From contig VGXM01000007.1 in assembly GCA_016873295.1 (NCBI GenBank), positions 1-64,000 on the forward strand: a stretch of DNA of 64,000 nucleotides. The letters run 5' to 3'. A program made the position numbers and the translations under genes. The DNA is from Phycisphaerae bacterium. Lineage in GTDB: Bacteria; Planctomycetota; Phycisphaerae; Phycisphaerales; UBA1924. A model generated the notes under the pieces. That model ran no database searches. It saw only the letters and a program-made list of their open reading frames with translations, and was not told where the DNA came from. Below, piece after piece: positions 18,483 through 26,334 of the stretch; position 1 is the stretch's first letter, and each line of letters starts with the position of its first letter.

Positions 18483-18917
18483 CGGTGTGTGTCGGAAGTC
18501 CGTGGACGGATGCGCTCCGGGTGCCACGGGTCATCGGGCGCTTCGCCCGTGACCCGTGCGGATCGGGTGTCGGGATCAGGGCGGCACGGGCGATCCGCAA
18601 GGCGGATCGCCCGTGGCACCCGGCGTGCCACGACTGTTCGGCTCGGCGAACACTCGTGCGTCCGTCGCCCGACACTGCTTCCCTCAGCGGACACCGCGTC
18701 CCTCGCAGGACACGACTGTGCCCCAAGCGGCACAGTCGTGGCACCCGGCGCGTTCTTGCGACTCGCACGACGCGCGGTGTGTGTCGGAAGTCCGTGGACG
18801 GATGCGCTCCGGGTGCCACGGGTCATCGGGCGCTTCGCCCGATGACCCGTGCGGCTGTTCGACGCCCGTCCGGACGCCGGCACGGGCGATCCGCAAGGCG
18901 GATCGCCCGTGGCACCC
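18482..18917. repeat. cluster of large palindromic (REP-like) repeats with an internal direct duplication
   Basis: Non-coding stretch between convergent pgl and the DnaJ-family gene. Segment 18482-18560 is repeated at 18774-18853 with one inserted base. Strong hairpins: 18817-18832/18836-18851 (16-bp perfect stem, loop CTT), with a bulged copy at about 18525-18555; 18585-18598/18602-18615 (14-bp perfect stem, loop AAG), with an identical copy at 18881-18894/18898-18911; 18711-18722/18729-18740 (12-bp stem); and one near 18629-18658 with a single mismatch. Most end in the same words, gtgccac...cgtggcaccc, while stem interiors differ, so units share termini but not cores. It could act as a bidirectional terminator or as a REP-type mobile palindrome array. 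Confidence 0.85.
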
Positions 18918-18955
18918 GCGGCGTCCGCCGGCGCCTTTGGGCGCATTCTTCCGAC

Positions 18956-19930
18956 TCACGCCTGGACGCCGCGGTAGAACCCGTCGCGCGGGTTGGGCCC
19001 GCGGGCGGCGATGTCGCGGAGGGTCCGCTGCTCGGCGTCGGAGAGCGCCGAGCCGTCGGGCGGCACGATCTTGAGCACCGCGTACAGGTCGCCCTTGGCG
19101 CCCGAGTCGTCCTCGAGGCCCTTGTTGCGGAGCCGGAGCATCCGCCCGCTGGCCGAGCCCGGCGGCACGCGCAGTTCCACGCGCCCCGACAGCGTGGGCA
19201 CGGGCACCTCCGCGCCCAGCGTCGCCTCCGCGATGGTCAGAGGCAGGTCGACGTACAGGTCGAGCCCGGCCGCGGGCCCGCCCGTGGGCGAGCGCCGCAG
19301 GACCGGGTGCGGCTGCACGCGCACGGTCAGGACCAGGTTCACGTCGTGCCCGCCCTCGGACACGGCCTTGGCGATCCGCAACTGCGTGCCGTCGGCGGCG
19401 GCCCTGGGGATCCGCACCTCGATGGTGCGGGGTTTGCCGGTGGGCGTGGTGAGGCGGAGTTCCTGCGTGCCGCCCCGGGCCGCGGTCATGAAGTCGACGC
19501 CCAGGTCGCGCTCGACGGTCTGCGTGGAGCGGGCGTGCTTGCGGGGTCGGGCGTGCCCGCCCGCGGGTCCGCGGCGTCCGCCGAAGAAGCTCTCGAAGAG
19601 GGACTCGACCTCGAACTCGTCGAAGTCGGCGCCGTGGGCGCCCGGCGCGCCCCCGACGCTGGACCAGGTGTAGGTGCCGGGCCCGGGGGCGCCACCCACG
19701 TCCGCCGCGTGCGCGCCCGCGTGCCCGAACTGGTCGTAGCGCTGGCGCTTGTCGGGCTCGCTGAGGACCTCGTAGGCCTCCTGGACGAGCGCGAACTGGG
19801 CCGCGGCGTCCGGGGCCTTGTTCACGTCCGGGTGCAGCTGGCGGACGAGGCGGCGGTGGGCGCGGCGGATGTCCTCCGCCGACGCGGTCCGCGGCACGCC
19901 CAGCACCTCGTAGTAGTCACGCCTGGCCAT
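18956..19930 (-). CDS. DnaJ-family co-chaperone without zinc finger (CbpA-like)
   Basis: 324 residues. An N-terminal J domain opens ARRDYYEVLGVPRTASAEDI, with the essential HPD tripeptide at 33-35. A Gly-rich linker follows (about 75-120, including LFESFFGG), then the two beta-barrel substrate-binding domains of the DnaJ C-terminus. The four CxxCxGxG zinc repeats of true DnaJ are absent, which places it with CbpA/DjlA-like proteins that stimulate DnaK ATPase. No dnaK or grpE is in this window. Its 3' end abuts the palindrome cluster. Confidence 0.93.
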   Translation of the reverse strand: MARRDYYEVLGVPRTASAEDIRRAHRRLVRQLHPDVNKAPDAAAQFALVQEAYEVLSEPDKRQRYDQFGHAGAHAADVGGAPGPGTYTWSSVGGAPGAHGADFDEFEVESLFESFFGGRRGPAGGHARPRKHARSTQTVERDLGVDFMTAARGGTQELRLTTPTGKPRTIEVRIPRAAADGTQLRIAKAVSEGGHDVNLVLTVRVQPHPVLRRSPTGGPAAGLDLYVDLPLTIAEATLGAEVPVPTLSGRVELRVPPGSASGRMLRLRNKGLEDDSGAKGDLYAVLKIVPPDGSALSDAEQRTLRDIAARGPNPRDGFYRGVQA

Positions 19931-20011
19931 CGAGCGACTGTAGCCGTCGCGGAATGAAACACGCCGGCCCGAGAGGGGCCGGCGCGTGGGAGCATGCGTC
20001 GATCGGCGCGT

Positions 20012-21181
20012 TTACTCGGGGCGATCCATCCCGCCGCCGTCGCTGTCGGGCTTGGCCCCGCCCGGCGCATCGCCCTCGGGGGCCTTGACGGGCTCGACGG
20101 GCGTGGGCTTCTGGATGGCCATGACCTCGGTCTCGAAGATGAGCGTGGAGTGGGGCGGGATGGTGCGCCCCGCGCCCGCCTCGCCGTAGGCCTGCGTCGG
20201 CGGGATGATGAGCCGCCGGATCGTCCCCGTCGTGCCCCCGAGCGAGCCCGCGATGAAGCCGGGAATCAGTCGTCCCTCGGCCACGTCGAAGGGCACGGGC
20301 TGCCCGCGGTCGCGCGAACTGTCGAACTTGGTCCCGTTGGTCAGCCAGCCCGTGTAGTGCATGAACGCGCGGTCGCCCAGGACGATCTCCTGGTCGCCGC
20401 TGGGCCTGGCGTACTCCATGATGAGCACGCCCGCGTCGGTCTTGGTGAGCTTGATGTCCGCCGTCGCCCGTGCGAACGTGTACTTCTCCCCCGCGCCCGA
20501 GCCCCAGACGATCGCGCCCGAGGCGTCGAACCCGCGGTCGATGCTCACCAGCGCGTCGGGCGAGATCGACAGCTCGCTGGTCATCTCCACCGCGCCGCCC
20601 ACGCCCGTCGGGTAGGGGTACGGCGTCTTGCCCGACCACGCCGAGCCCGCCTTGGAGAGCTCGATGTCCAGCGTCGCGATCAGGTCCGAGCGCGGCACCT
20701 TGGGGAAGAACTCCGGCGCCATCCACAGCCCCACCACCGCCGGCTGGATGGGCGTGCGGAAGAACTCGTACGTCCGCAGGCGCACCTTGCCCTTGAACTT
20801 GTACAGCTGGAAGATCGCCTGGCGGTACGGGGCGTGCAGGGCGTCGCTCCGGGCCGCCTCCACGTACAGCGCGTCGGACACGTCGTCCTCCAGGCGCACG
20901 GGCACGATGCTCATCACCACGTCCGTGCTGGCCCCGCCCTCGCCCGCTTCGGCGACGGGCGTCGAGGTCTTCCACGTCCCCGTCAGCAGCTTGGCGATCT
21001 CCGCCAGCTCCGCGTCCGAGAACACCGGCGGCGTCCAGACCTCCGGCTGGGGCTGAGGTGGCTTGGGATCGCTGGGCACCTGAATCTCGTCACGCCCCGG
21101 GCCGCCGTCCTGAGCCATGGCCATCCCCAGGGGAGCCGCCAAGCCCCCCGCCATCACCAACGCCAAAGCACGCGTGCGCAT
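20012..21181 (-). CDS. exported CpcT/CpeT-like domain fused to FKBP-type peptidyl-prolyl isomerase
   Basis: 389 residues with an N-terminal Sec signal (MRTRALALVMAGGLAAPLG, ending near AMA-Q). Residues about 55-240 resemble the CpcT/CpeT family: LTGTW, YVEAARSDALHAPYRQAIFQLY, RLRTYEFF, WSGKTPYPYPTG. In cyanobacteria these attach bilins to phycobiliproteins. Residues about 265-375 are an FKBP domain (VLGDRAFMHYTGWLTNGTKFDSS, FIAGSLGGTTGTIRRLIIPP, ELIFET-like ending TLIFETEVM), giving cis-trans prolyl isomerisation. The ATG at 21179-21181 has GGAGG eight bases upstream, and a TATACT hexamer (21209-21214, minus) fits a promoter. No photosynthetic gene is nearby, so a bilin role is unlikely and periplasmic folding is the safer guess. 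Confidence 0.82.
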   Translation of the reverse strand: MRTRALALVMAGGLAAPLGMAMAQDGGPGRDEIQVPSDPKPPQPQPEVWTPPVFSDAELAEIAKLLTGTWKTSTPVAEAGEGGASTDVVMSIVPVRLEDDVSDALYVEAARSDALHAPYRQAIFQLYKFKGKVRLRTYEFFRTPIQPAVVGLWMAPEFFPKVPRSDLIATLDIELSKAGSAWSGKTPYPYPTGVGGAVEMTSELSISPDALVSIDRGFDASGAIVWGSGAGEKYTFARATADIKLTKTDAGVLIMEYARPSGDQEIVLGDRAFMHYTGWLTNGTKFDSSRDRGQPVPFDVAEGRLIPGFIAGSLGGTTGTIRRLIIPPTQAYGEAGAGRTIPPHSTLIFETEVMAIQKPTPVEPVKAPEGDAPGGAKPDSDGGGMDRPE

Positions 21182-21453
21182 CGAAGACCTCCAGAAAAGT
21201 GCGGCCGGAGTATAGGAAGCCCCCGCGCCCCCTCGCCGCCAGGCCCATGGCCCGTGACCCCATGGGCTGGTCGGCCACGCCACGGCGCGTCGAGCACCAC
21301 GCCTACGACGGCCTGCGCCGCATTCCAGGAGGTCGTCCGCAACCCCTACGTCCCCACCGCCTCCGACCCCAGCGAGGAGGAGTCGGTCGAGAACGAGGAG
21401 CGGCAGAGGCCCGAACGCTTCGACCGGCGCGTGGGGCTCGTGGGGCGCGGGCG

Positions 21454-22422
21454 TCAGGCCAGTTCGGGGAAGAGCTTGATGGTCGCGGCGATCAGGTCCT
21501 TGACGTGGCTGATCGACTCGTTCATGGACCTGGCCTCGGCCTCGTTCATCTTGAACGTGAGGATCTTCTCCACGCCCTTGGAGCCGATGACGCACGGCAC
21601 GCCCACGAAGAGGCCCTTGCCGCTGTTCATCGCCTTGACGCCGAACTCGTTCTCGCAGAAGGCGGCGGAGGGGATGACGCGCTTCTTGTCGCGGACGATG
21701 GCCTCGACCATGTCGATGGTGCCGGCGGCGGGGGCGTAGAAGGCGCTGGTGCCCATGAGCTTGACAATCTCGCCGCCGCCCATCTTGGCCCGCTCGACGC
21801 AGGCGTTGATCCGCTCCTCGGGGAGCAGGTCCTGGACGGGGATGCCGTTGACGCTGGTGAGGCGGGGGAGTGGGACCATGTCGTCGCCGTGACCGCCCAG
21901 GAGCAGGCCCTGGATGTCCTCGACGCTGACGCCCAGCTCCATGGCGAGGAAGGCCTTGTAGCGGGCGACGTCGAGGGCACCGGCCTGCCCCATGACGCGG
22001 TGGGCGGGGAAGCCCGTGACCTTCCAGGCGACGTAGACCATCGCGTCGAGGGGGTTGCTCACGACGATGACGATGGCGTTGGGGGCGTACTTCTTCACGT
22101 TCTCCGAGACGGTGCGCACGATGCCGGCGTTGACCTGCACCAGGTCGTCGCGGCTCATGCCGGGCTTGCGGGGCAGGCCCGCGGTGATGACCACCACGTC
22201 GGAGCCCTCGATGTCCTTGTAGTCGCCGGTGCCGGTGATTCGGCTGTCGAAGTTCTCGATGGGCCCGCAGCAGAAGAGGTCGAGGGCCTTGCCCTTGGCG
22301 ACGCCCTCCCTGTCGGGGATGTCGAGGAGGACGATGTCGCCGAGTTCCTTCTGGGCGGCCCAGTGGGCGCAGGTTCCGCCGATGTTGCCGGCCCCGATGA
22401 TCGAGATCTTCGCGCGACGCAT
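21454..22422 (-). CDS. mdh: malate dehydrogenase (LDH-type fold)
   Basis: Interconverts malate and oxaloacetate with NAD(H). 322 residues. The Rossmann motif IIGAGNIGGTCAHW is near 8, DIPDREGVAKGKALDL near 34, and the mobile substrate loop VITAGLPRKPGMSRDDL has the Arg pattern that selects malate over lactate. VSNPLDAMVY is near 121, and the catalytic histidine lies in GGHGDDMVPLPRL near 176. The ATG at 22420-22422 follows GGAAGG. It stands alone on the minus strand, divergent from the Rrf2 regulator with about 245 bases between starts. The other TCA genes are not in the window. Confidence 0.95.
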   Translation of the reverse strand: MRRAKISIIGAGNIGGTCAHWAAQKELGDIVLLDIPDREGVAKGKALDLFCCGPIENFDSRITGTGDYKDIEGSDVVVITAGLPRKPGMSRDDLVQVNAGIVRTVSENVKKYAPNAIVIVVSNPLDAMVYVAWKVTGFPAHRVMGQAGALDVARYKAFLAMELGVSVEDIQGLLLGGHGDDMVPLPRLTSVNGIPVQDLLPEERINACVERAKMGGGEIVKLMGTSAFYAPAAGTIDMVEAIVRDKKRVIPSAAFCENEFGVKAMNSGKGLFVGVPCVIGSKGVEKILTFKMNEAEARSMNESISHVKDLIAATIKLFPELA

Positions 22423-22618
22423 GTGAGCACCTTCCTGGATATGGCCGCGGTGTCGAACCGGGCCAGTTGGGGGAATGGTCGCTCCCCGTTGGGAGGGCGG
22501 GATGGTAGCCCCGGGGGTGCGGGCCTCCGTCCAACCGCCGTGTGGCCCCCCTGGATCCGAGGGGAGAGGGGCGACAGGCGGGCGAGTCGGGATCCGGCAC
22601 GATCGGAACTTGAATACA

Positions 22619-22627
22619 TGATACACT
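22619..22627 (+). promoter_or_regulatory. candidate extended -10 promoter/operator of the Rrf2 gene
   Basis: TGATACACT reads as an extended -10 (TGn-TACACT) within an isolated A/T-rich island, 22609-22630. The island contains ATAC twice as a direct repeat, which could also be the regulator's own operator. The start codon lies 40 bases downstream. Confidence 0.4.
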
Positions 22628-22667
22628 TATCTGGTTGGTGGCGTCGTTCTGGCGCCAGGGGTGCAGG

Positions 22668-23117
22668 ATGCTGAGCCAGGCCGTCGGATATGCGATCAGC
22701 GCGATGGGGCACGTGGCCTCGGGGGGTGGCCGTCCGGTGCTGGTGAAGGAAGTGGCGGCGGCGGCGGGGATCCCGCAGCCGTACCTGGCGAAGATCGTCC
22801 ACGCGCTGGGGCGTCGTGGGCTGGTGAACACGCAGCGGGGCGTCGGGGGCGGGGTGACGCTGTCGCGTGGTCCGACGGACATCACGCTGTACGACGTGTG
22901 CGTGGCCTTGGACCCCTCGTTCGCCGAGCCCACGTGCATGCTGGGCAACGCCCCGTGCTCGGACCAGCGGGACTGCCCCGCGCACAAGTTCTGGGTGGAA
23001 GAGCGTCGGCGGATCGTGGAGTTCCTGGCGACGACAACCGTGGCGGACGTGTCGGCGTTCGAGGCCCGGCGTTTGGCGAGGCAGGTCGAGCCGCCGGAGC
23101 CGAGGTTCGCGGACTGA
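22668..23117 (+). CDS. Rrf2-family transcriptional regulator with three-cysteine Fe-S motif
   Basis: 149 residues. A winged-helix DNA-binding domain (LVKEVAAAAGIPQPYLAKIV, then LVNTQRGVGGGVTLSR) is followed by the dimer helix. Cysteines at 90, 97 and 103 (EPTCMLGNAPCSDQRDC) occupy the loop that ligates the iron-sulfur cluster in IscR, NsrR and RsrR, so it probably senses Fe-S status, nitric oxide or redox state. Spacing C-x6-C-x5-C differs slightly from IscR and NsrR, so I do not name it. The start ATG at 22668 gives the usual MLSQAVGYAI opening. It is divergent from mdh and convergent with apbE, whose stop lies one base away. Autoregulation is likely for the family. Confidence 0.9.
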   Translation: MLSQAVGYAISAMGHVASGGGRPVLVKEVAAAAGIPQPYLAKIVHALGRRGLVNTQRGVGGGVTLSRGPTDITLYDVCVALDPSFAEPTCMLGNAPCSDQRDCPAHKFWVEERRRIVEFLATTTVADVSAFEARRLARQVEPPEPRFAD

Positions 23118-23118
23118 C

Positions 23119-24153
23119 TCACGGCCGAGCCGTGCCTCCGACCCAACGCAGGGCCGACACCGACCCAACGCAGGTCGCGCGGCCGCCGGGGCGGGCGCTC
23201 AGGGCCGCGGCCCCGGGGAAGGCCCCGATGGCCTGGGCCGCCCGCGCCTGATCGAGCGTGGCGATCGCGGTGGCGAGGGCGTCGGCGACCGCGCCGTCCC
23301 GGCACACGACGGTCGTGGTCGCGGCGGGCGACCCGCTCCATCCGGTGCGCGGATCCAGGAGGTGCGAGGAATGCCGCCCCTCGATGACCACGGACTGCTC
23401 CTCGTCGCCCGAGGTCGAGACGGAGGTGTTGGAGAGGAGGAGGGCCGACCCGAGGCCCAGTGCCGGCGGCGTGCCGATGCGCCAGCCGGCGGCGCCGGGC
23501 GGCGGGTCCCCCGCGGCGACATCGCCGGCGAGGGCCACCATGGAGCAGGGGAGGCCTCGGCGAGCGAGCACGGCGAGGGCTCGCTGGGCGGAGTAGCCCT
23601 TGGCGATGCCGCCCAGGTCGAGGCACATGCCGGGTCGTTCGAGCATCACGGTGCGGGCGGACGCGTCGACGCGGATCGCGGTTCCGTCGATCAGGTCGCG
23701 GGCGGCGCGGAGCGCCTCGTTGTCGGGCGGGCGGGAGGTGCGTCGCGACTCGCGCCAAAGCCTCGACGCGGGTCCGACGGTGACGTCGAAGGCGCCGCCC
23801 GTGGCGTCGTGCACCCGGCGGGCGAGGGTCAGCACCTCGACCAGGTCGGCGCTCACCGGCAGGGACTCGACCCCGGCGGCGCGGGCGAGGGCAGACACCT
23901 CGCTCGAGTCGCGGTAGTCGCTGAACACCCCTTCCAGGCGGGCCAGTTCGGCGAACGCGGCGCGGGCGGCGTCCGCCGCGGGTTCGGCCCCGGGCGCGTA
24001 GGCCACGATCCGGCATTGCACCCCCATCACAACTCGGGTATATTCGAACCGGTCAAGCCTGCGGGAGGCGCAGCACGCGAGGGTCAGCGAGGCGACCAGC
24101 GCCGCCGTCGTGCGGACGAGGGGTCGGAGATCGAGCGATGGCACGGTCGGCAT
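23119..24153 (-). CDS. apbE: FAD:protein FMN transferase
   Basis: Attaches FMN covalently to threonine or serine of target flavoproteins such as NqrB/NqrC and RnfG, outside the cytoplasmic membrane. 344 residues. The N-terminal hydrophobic segment ends LTLACCAS, a lipoprotein-like site. FDVTVGPASRLWRE near 128, LDLGGIAKGYSAQRAL near 180 and SVSTSGDEEQSVV near 245 are the flavin- and Mg-binding blocks, and HLLDPRTGWSG completes the signature. No Nqr, Rnf or other flavoprotein target is in the window. The chosen start overlaps the 5' end of the divergent FGE-like gene by 16 bases, so one of the two starts may be further in. Confidence 0.93.
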   Translation of the reverse strand: MPTVPSLDLRPLVRTTAALVASLTLACCASRRLDRFEYTRVVMGVQCRIVAYAPGAEPAADAARAAFAELARLEGVFSDYRDSSEVSALARAAGVESLPVSADLVEVLTLARRVHDATGGAFDVTVGPASRLWRESRRTSRPPDNEALRAARDLIDGTAIRVDASARTVMLERPGMCLDLGGIAKGYSAQRALAVLARRGLPCSMVALAGDVAAGDPPPGAAGWRIGTPPALGLGSALLLSNTSVSTSGDEEQSVVIEGRHSSHLLDPRTGWSGSPAATTTVVCRDGAVADALATAIATLDQARAAQAIGAFPGAAALSARPGGRATCVGSVSALRWVGGTARP

Positions 24154-24980
24154 CTCAACGGTGGGTGGGGCTCGCGGCGGTCCCTCCGCTCGCGGCGATC
24201 GTACTCGGCGCCCCGTGCGGGCCGCCCGACCCGCCCGGCGAGCGGCTGGCGGTGGAGATCCCGGAGGCGGCGTTCAGGTTCGAGCTGGTGCGCGTCCCCG
24301 CGTCGGCGGACGGCGCCGTCAAGCCCTTCTACATGAGCCGGCACGAGATCACCTGGGAGGCGTTCGACGTCTACATCTACGGGCTGGACGAGGAGAAGTC
24401 GCGGACGCCGGCGGTCGACGCGGTGACCCGTCCGACCAAGCCCTACCTGCCGCCCGACCGCGGGTTCGGGCATGAGGGGTACGCGGCGATCAGCGTGGGG
24501 GCGGCGAGCGCCAAGGGGTTCTGCGCCTGGCTGTCGGCGCGGACGGGCCGCAAGTACCGCCTGGCGACCGAAGCGGAGTGGGAGCATGCGGCCAGGGCCG
24601 GCTCGGCGACGGGGATCCCCGAAGGGGCCACGCTCACCGACGTGGCGGTGTTCAAGGAGAACAGCGGCATGCGCCCGGCCCCGGTGGGCTCCAAGCGGCC
24701 CAACGCGTGGGGGCTGCACGACATGCTGGGCAACGTGCAGGAGTGGGTGGTCGGGGCCGACGGCGAGCCGATCACCAAGGGCGGTTCCTACCGGCACGCG
24801 GCCGAGGCGCTCAGGCCCGGGGCCCGCGAAGCCCAGGCCGAGTGGTGGAACGCGAGCGACCCGCAGATCCCCAAGAGCCGCTGGTGGCTCAGCGACGGCC
24901 CGTTCGTCGGGTTCCGCGTGGTGATGGAGCCGCCCGACGCGCCGGCGTCGGCGAACCCCGAGCCGAAGGAGCAGCCATGA
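24138..24980 (+). CDS. exported FGE/SUMF1-type (sulfatase-modifying factor-like) domain protein
   Basis: 280 residues with an N-terminal hydrophobic signal segment (about 10-28). The FGE-sulfatase/C-lectin-like fold is visible as YMSRHEITWEAFDVY near 70, RTGRKYRLATEAEWEHAARAG near 140, GLHDMLGNVQEWV near 193, GGSYRHAAEALR near 215 and a closing FVGFRVVME. The cysteine pair that activates oxygen in true formylglycine-generating enzymes is not present, so it is probably not a sulfatase activator. Such domains in planctomycetes often accompany sugar-active enzymes. It is first gene of a coupled operon: its TGA overlaps the next ATG (24977-24980). Its 5' end overlaps apbE divergently. Confidence 0.82.
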   Translation: MARSASQRWVGLAAVPPLAAIVLGAPCGPPDPPGERLAVEIPEAAFRFELVRVPASADGAVKPFYMSRHEITWEAFDVYIYGLDEEKSRTPAVDAVTRPTKPYLPPDRGFGHEGYAAISVGAASAKGFCAWLSARTGRKYRLATEAEWEHAARAGSATGIPEGATLTDVAVFKENSGMRPAPVGSKRPNAWGLHDMLGNVQEWVVGADGEPITKGGSYRHAAEALRPGAREAQAEWWNASDPQIPKSRWWLSDGPFVGFRVVMEPPDAPASANPEPKEQP

Positions 24981-26293
24981 GCGAACTGACGCGCCGCGAG
25001 TTCCTGGCCGGCACCGCCGCCGCCGCGACCATCCCGACCTTCGCGGGGGCGCTGGCGCTCCCTCACGCGGTCCGGGCCGCGGCCCACGCGGGGTCGCGCT
25101 CGACGCTGCGGGTGGGGGTGATCGGGTGCGGGGGGCGTGGGACAGGGGCGGCGGTGCAGGCGCTGCGGGGCGACCCGGGGGCCGTGCTGGTCGCGATGGG
25201 GGACGTGTTCCCCGAGCGCGTCGAGTCGTGCCACGCGGCGATCTCCAAGGCGATGGGCGACCAGGCCCCCGAGCGCGTGCGGGCGCCGGAGGAGCGGCGC
25301 TTTTCGGGGTTCGACGCCTACCGCAAGGTCCTGGAGTCGGGGTTGGACGTGGTGGTGCTGACGAGCTACCCGGCGTTCCGCCCGGCCCACCTGCGGGCCG
25401 CGGTCGACGCGGGCGTTCACGTCTTTGCCGAGAAGCCGCTCGCGGTCGATGGCCCGGGGGTGCGCTCGGTGCTGGAGTCGGCCCGGCTCGCGGAGGAGAA
25501 GAAGCTGGGCGTCGTGGTGGGGTTCTGCTGGCGGTTCAACGAGGGGATGTCGGCGACGTTCGAGCGCGTCAACGCCGGGGCCCTGGGGCGGCTGCTCAAC
25601 GTGCACACGACCTACCACACGGGCACGCTGGGTCGGCGCCCGCGCGAGGCGGGCTGGAGCGACCTGGAGTTCCAGATGCGCAACTGGTGGCACTTCACCT
25701 GGCTCTCGGGCGATCACGTCGTCGAGCAGGCGGTGCACTCGATCGACCGCCTCATGTGGGCCATGGGCGACGAGCCGCCCGTGCGCGTCAACTGCCTGGG
25801 CGGGCGTGCCGCCCGCGCCGGGCCCGAGCACGGCAACGTGTTCGACCACTTCGCCGCGGTCTACGAGTACGCCGACGGTCGACGGACGTTCCACACCTGC
25901 CGCCAGATCGACCGCTGCCCGTCGGACAACACGGACTACCTCTACGGCGAGAAGGGGTGGTGCGTGGTCAACGGCTGGCAGCCCACGTACTCGATCCGGG
26001 CGCACGACGGGCGCGAGGAGTGGGCGTACTCGGGGCCCATCGGCGACATGTATCAGAACGAGCACAACGCGCTCTTCAGGAGCATCCGCGAGGGCCCGCC
26101 CCTCAACGACTGCCGACGCGGCGCCCACAGCACCCTGGCCGCCATCATGGCCCGCATGTCGGCGTACACGGGACAGACGGTGACGTGGGAGAAGGCGCTG
26201 AACAGCCAGGAATCACTGGCGCCCGAGTCGCTGGAGTGGGGCGAGCGCGCGACGCCGGAGGTCGCGGTGCCGGGCAACACCCGGCTTCTCTGA
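24977..26293 (+). CDS. Gfo/Idh/MocA-family oxidoreductase, twin-arginine exported (paralogue 1)
   Basis: 438 residues. The twin-arginine signal is SELTRREFLAGTAAAA, so the folded protein with its cofactor is sent to the periplasm. The Rossmann motif LRVGVIGCGGRGTGAAV lies near 45. The family signature EKPLAVD near 155 carries the catalytic lysine, and the C-terminal domain has WHFTWLSGDHVVEQAVHSID. The family oxidises or epimerises sugars and inositols with NAD(P); exported members often retain the nucleotide. Substrate unknown, but a fucosidase follows directly. Start and stop overlap the neighbours (ATGA at 24977; TGATG at the end), so expression is coupled. It is clearly related to the protein at 28123-29415. 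Confidence 0.92.
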   Translation: MSELTRREFLAGTAAAATIPTFAGALALPHAVRAAAHAGSRSTLRVGVIGCGGRGTGAAVQALRGDPGAVLVAMGDVFPERVESCHAAISKAMGDQAPERVRAPEERRFSGFDAYRKVLESGLDVVVLTSYPAFRPAHLRAAVDAGVHVFAEKPLAVDGPGVRSVLESARLAEEKKLGVVVGFCWRFNEGMSATFERVNAGALGRLLNVHTTYHTGTLGRRPREAGWSDLEFQMRNWWHFTWLSGDHVVEQAVHSIDRLMWAMGDEPPVRVNCLGGRAARAGPEHGNVFDHFAAVYEYADGRRTFHTCRQIDRCPSDNTDYLYGEKGWCVVNGWQPTYSIRAHDGREEWAYSGPIGDMYQNEHNALFRSIREGPPLNDCRRGAHSTLAAIMARMSAYTGQTVTWEKALNSQESLAPESLEWGERATPEVAVPGNTRLL

Positions 26294-26334
26294 TGGACGC
26301 GCGGGGCCGAAGGGTCCTGCGCGGGGAGCACCGC

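Noticed and set aside
18482-18917. CRISPR array
   Set aside because: The repeats are long palindromes with irregular spacing and a duplicated block, not short direct repeats with uniform unique spacers; no cas genes.
21182-21453. Small gene in the gap between the CpeT-FKBP gene and mdh
   Set aside because: Frames on both strands lack ribosome sites and family signatures; the region is more likely the promoter of the CpeT-FKBP gene (TATACT) plus mdh 3' sequence.
24138-24980. Genuine formylglycine-generating enzyme for sulfatases
   Set aside because: The fold is present but the catalytic cysteine pair is missing, and the only sulfatase in the window is a remnant.
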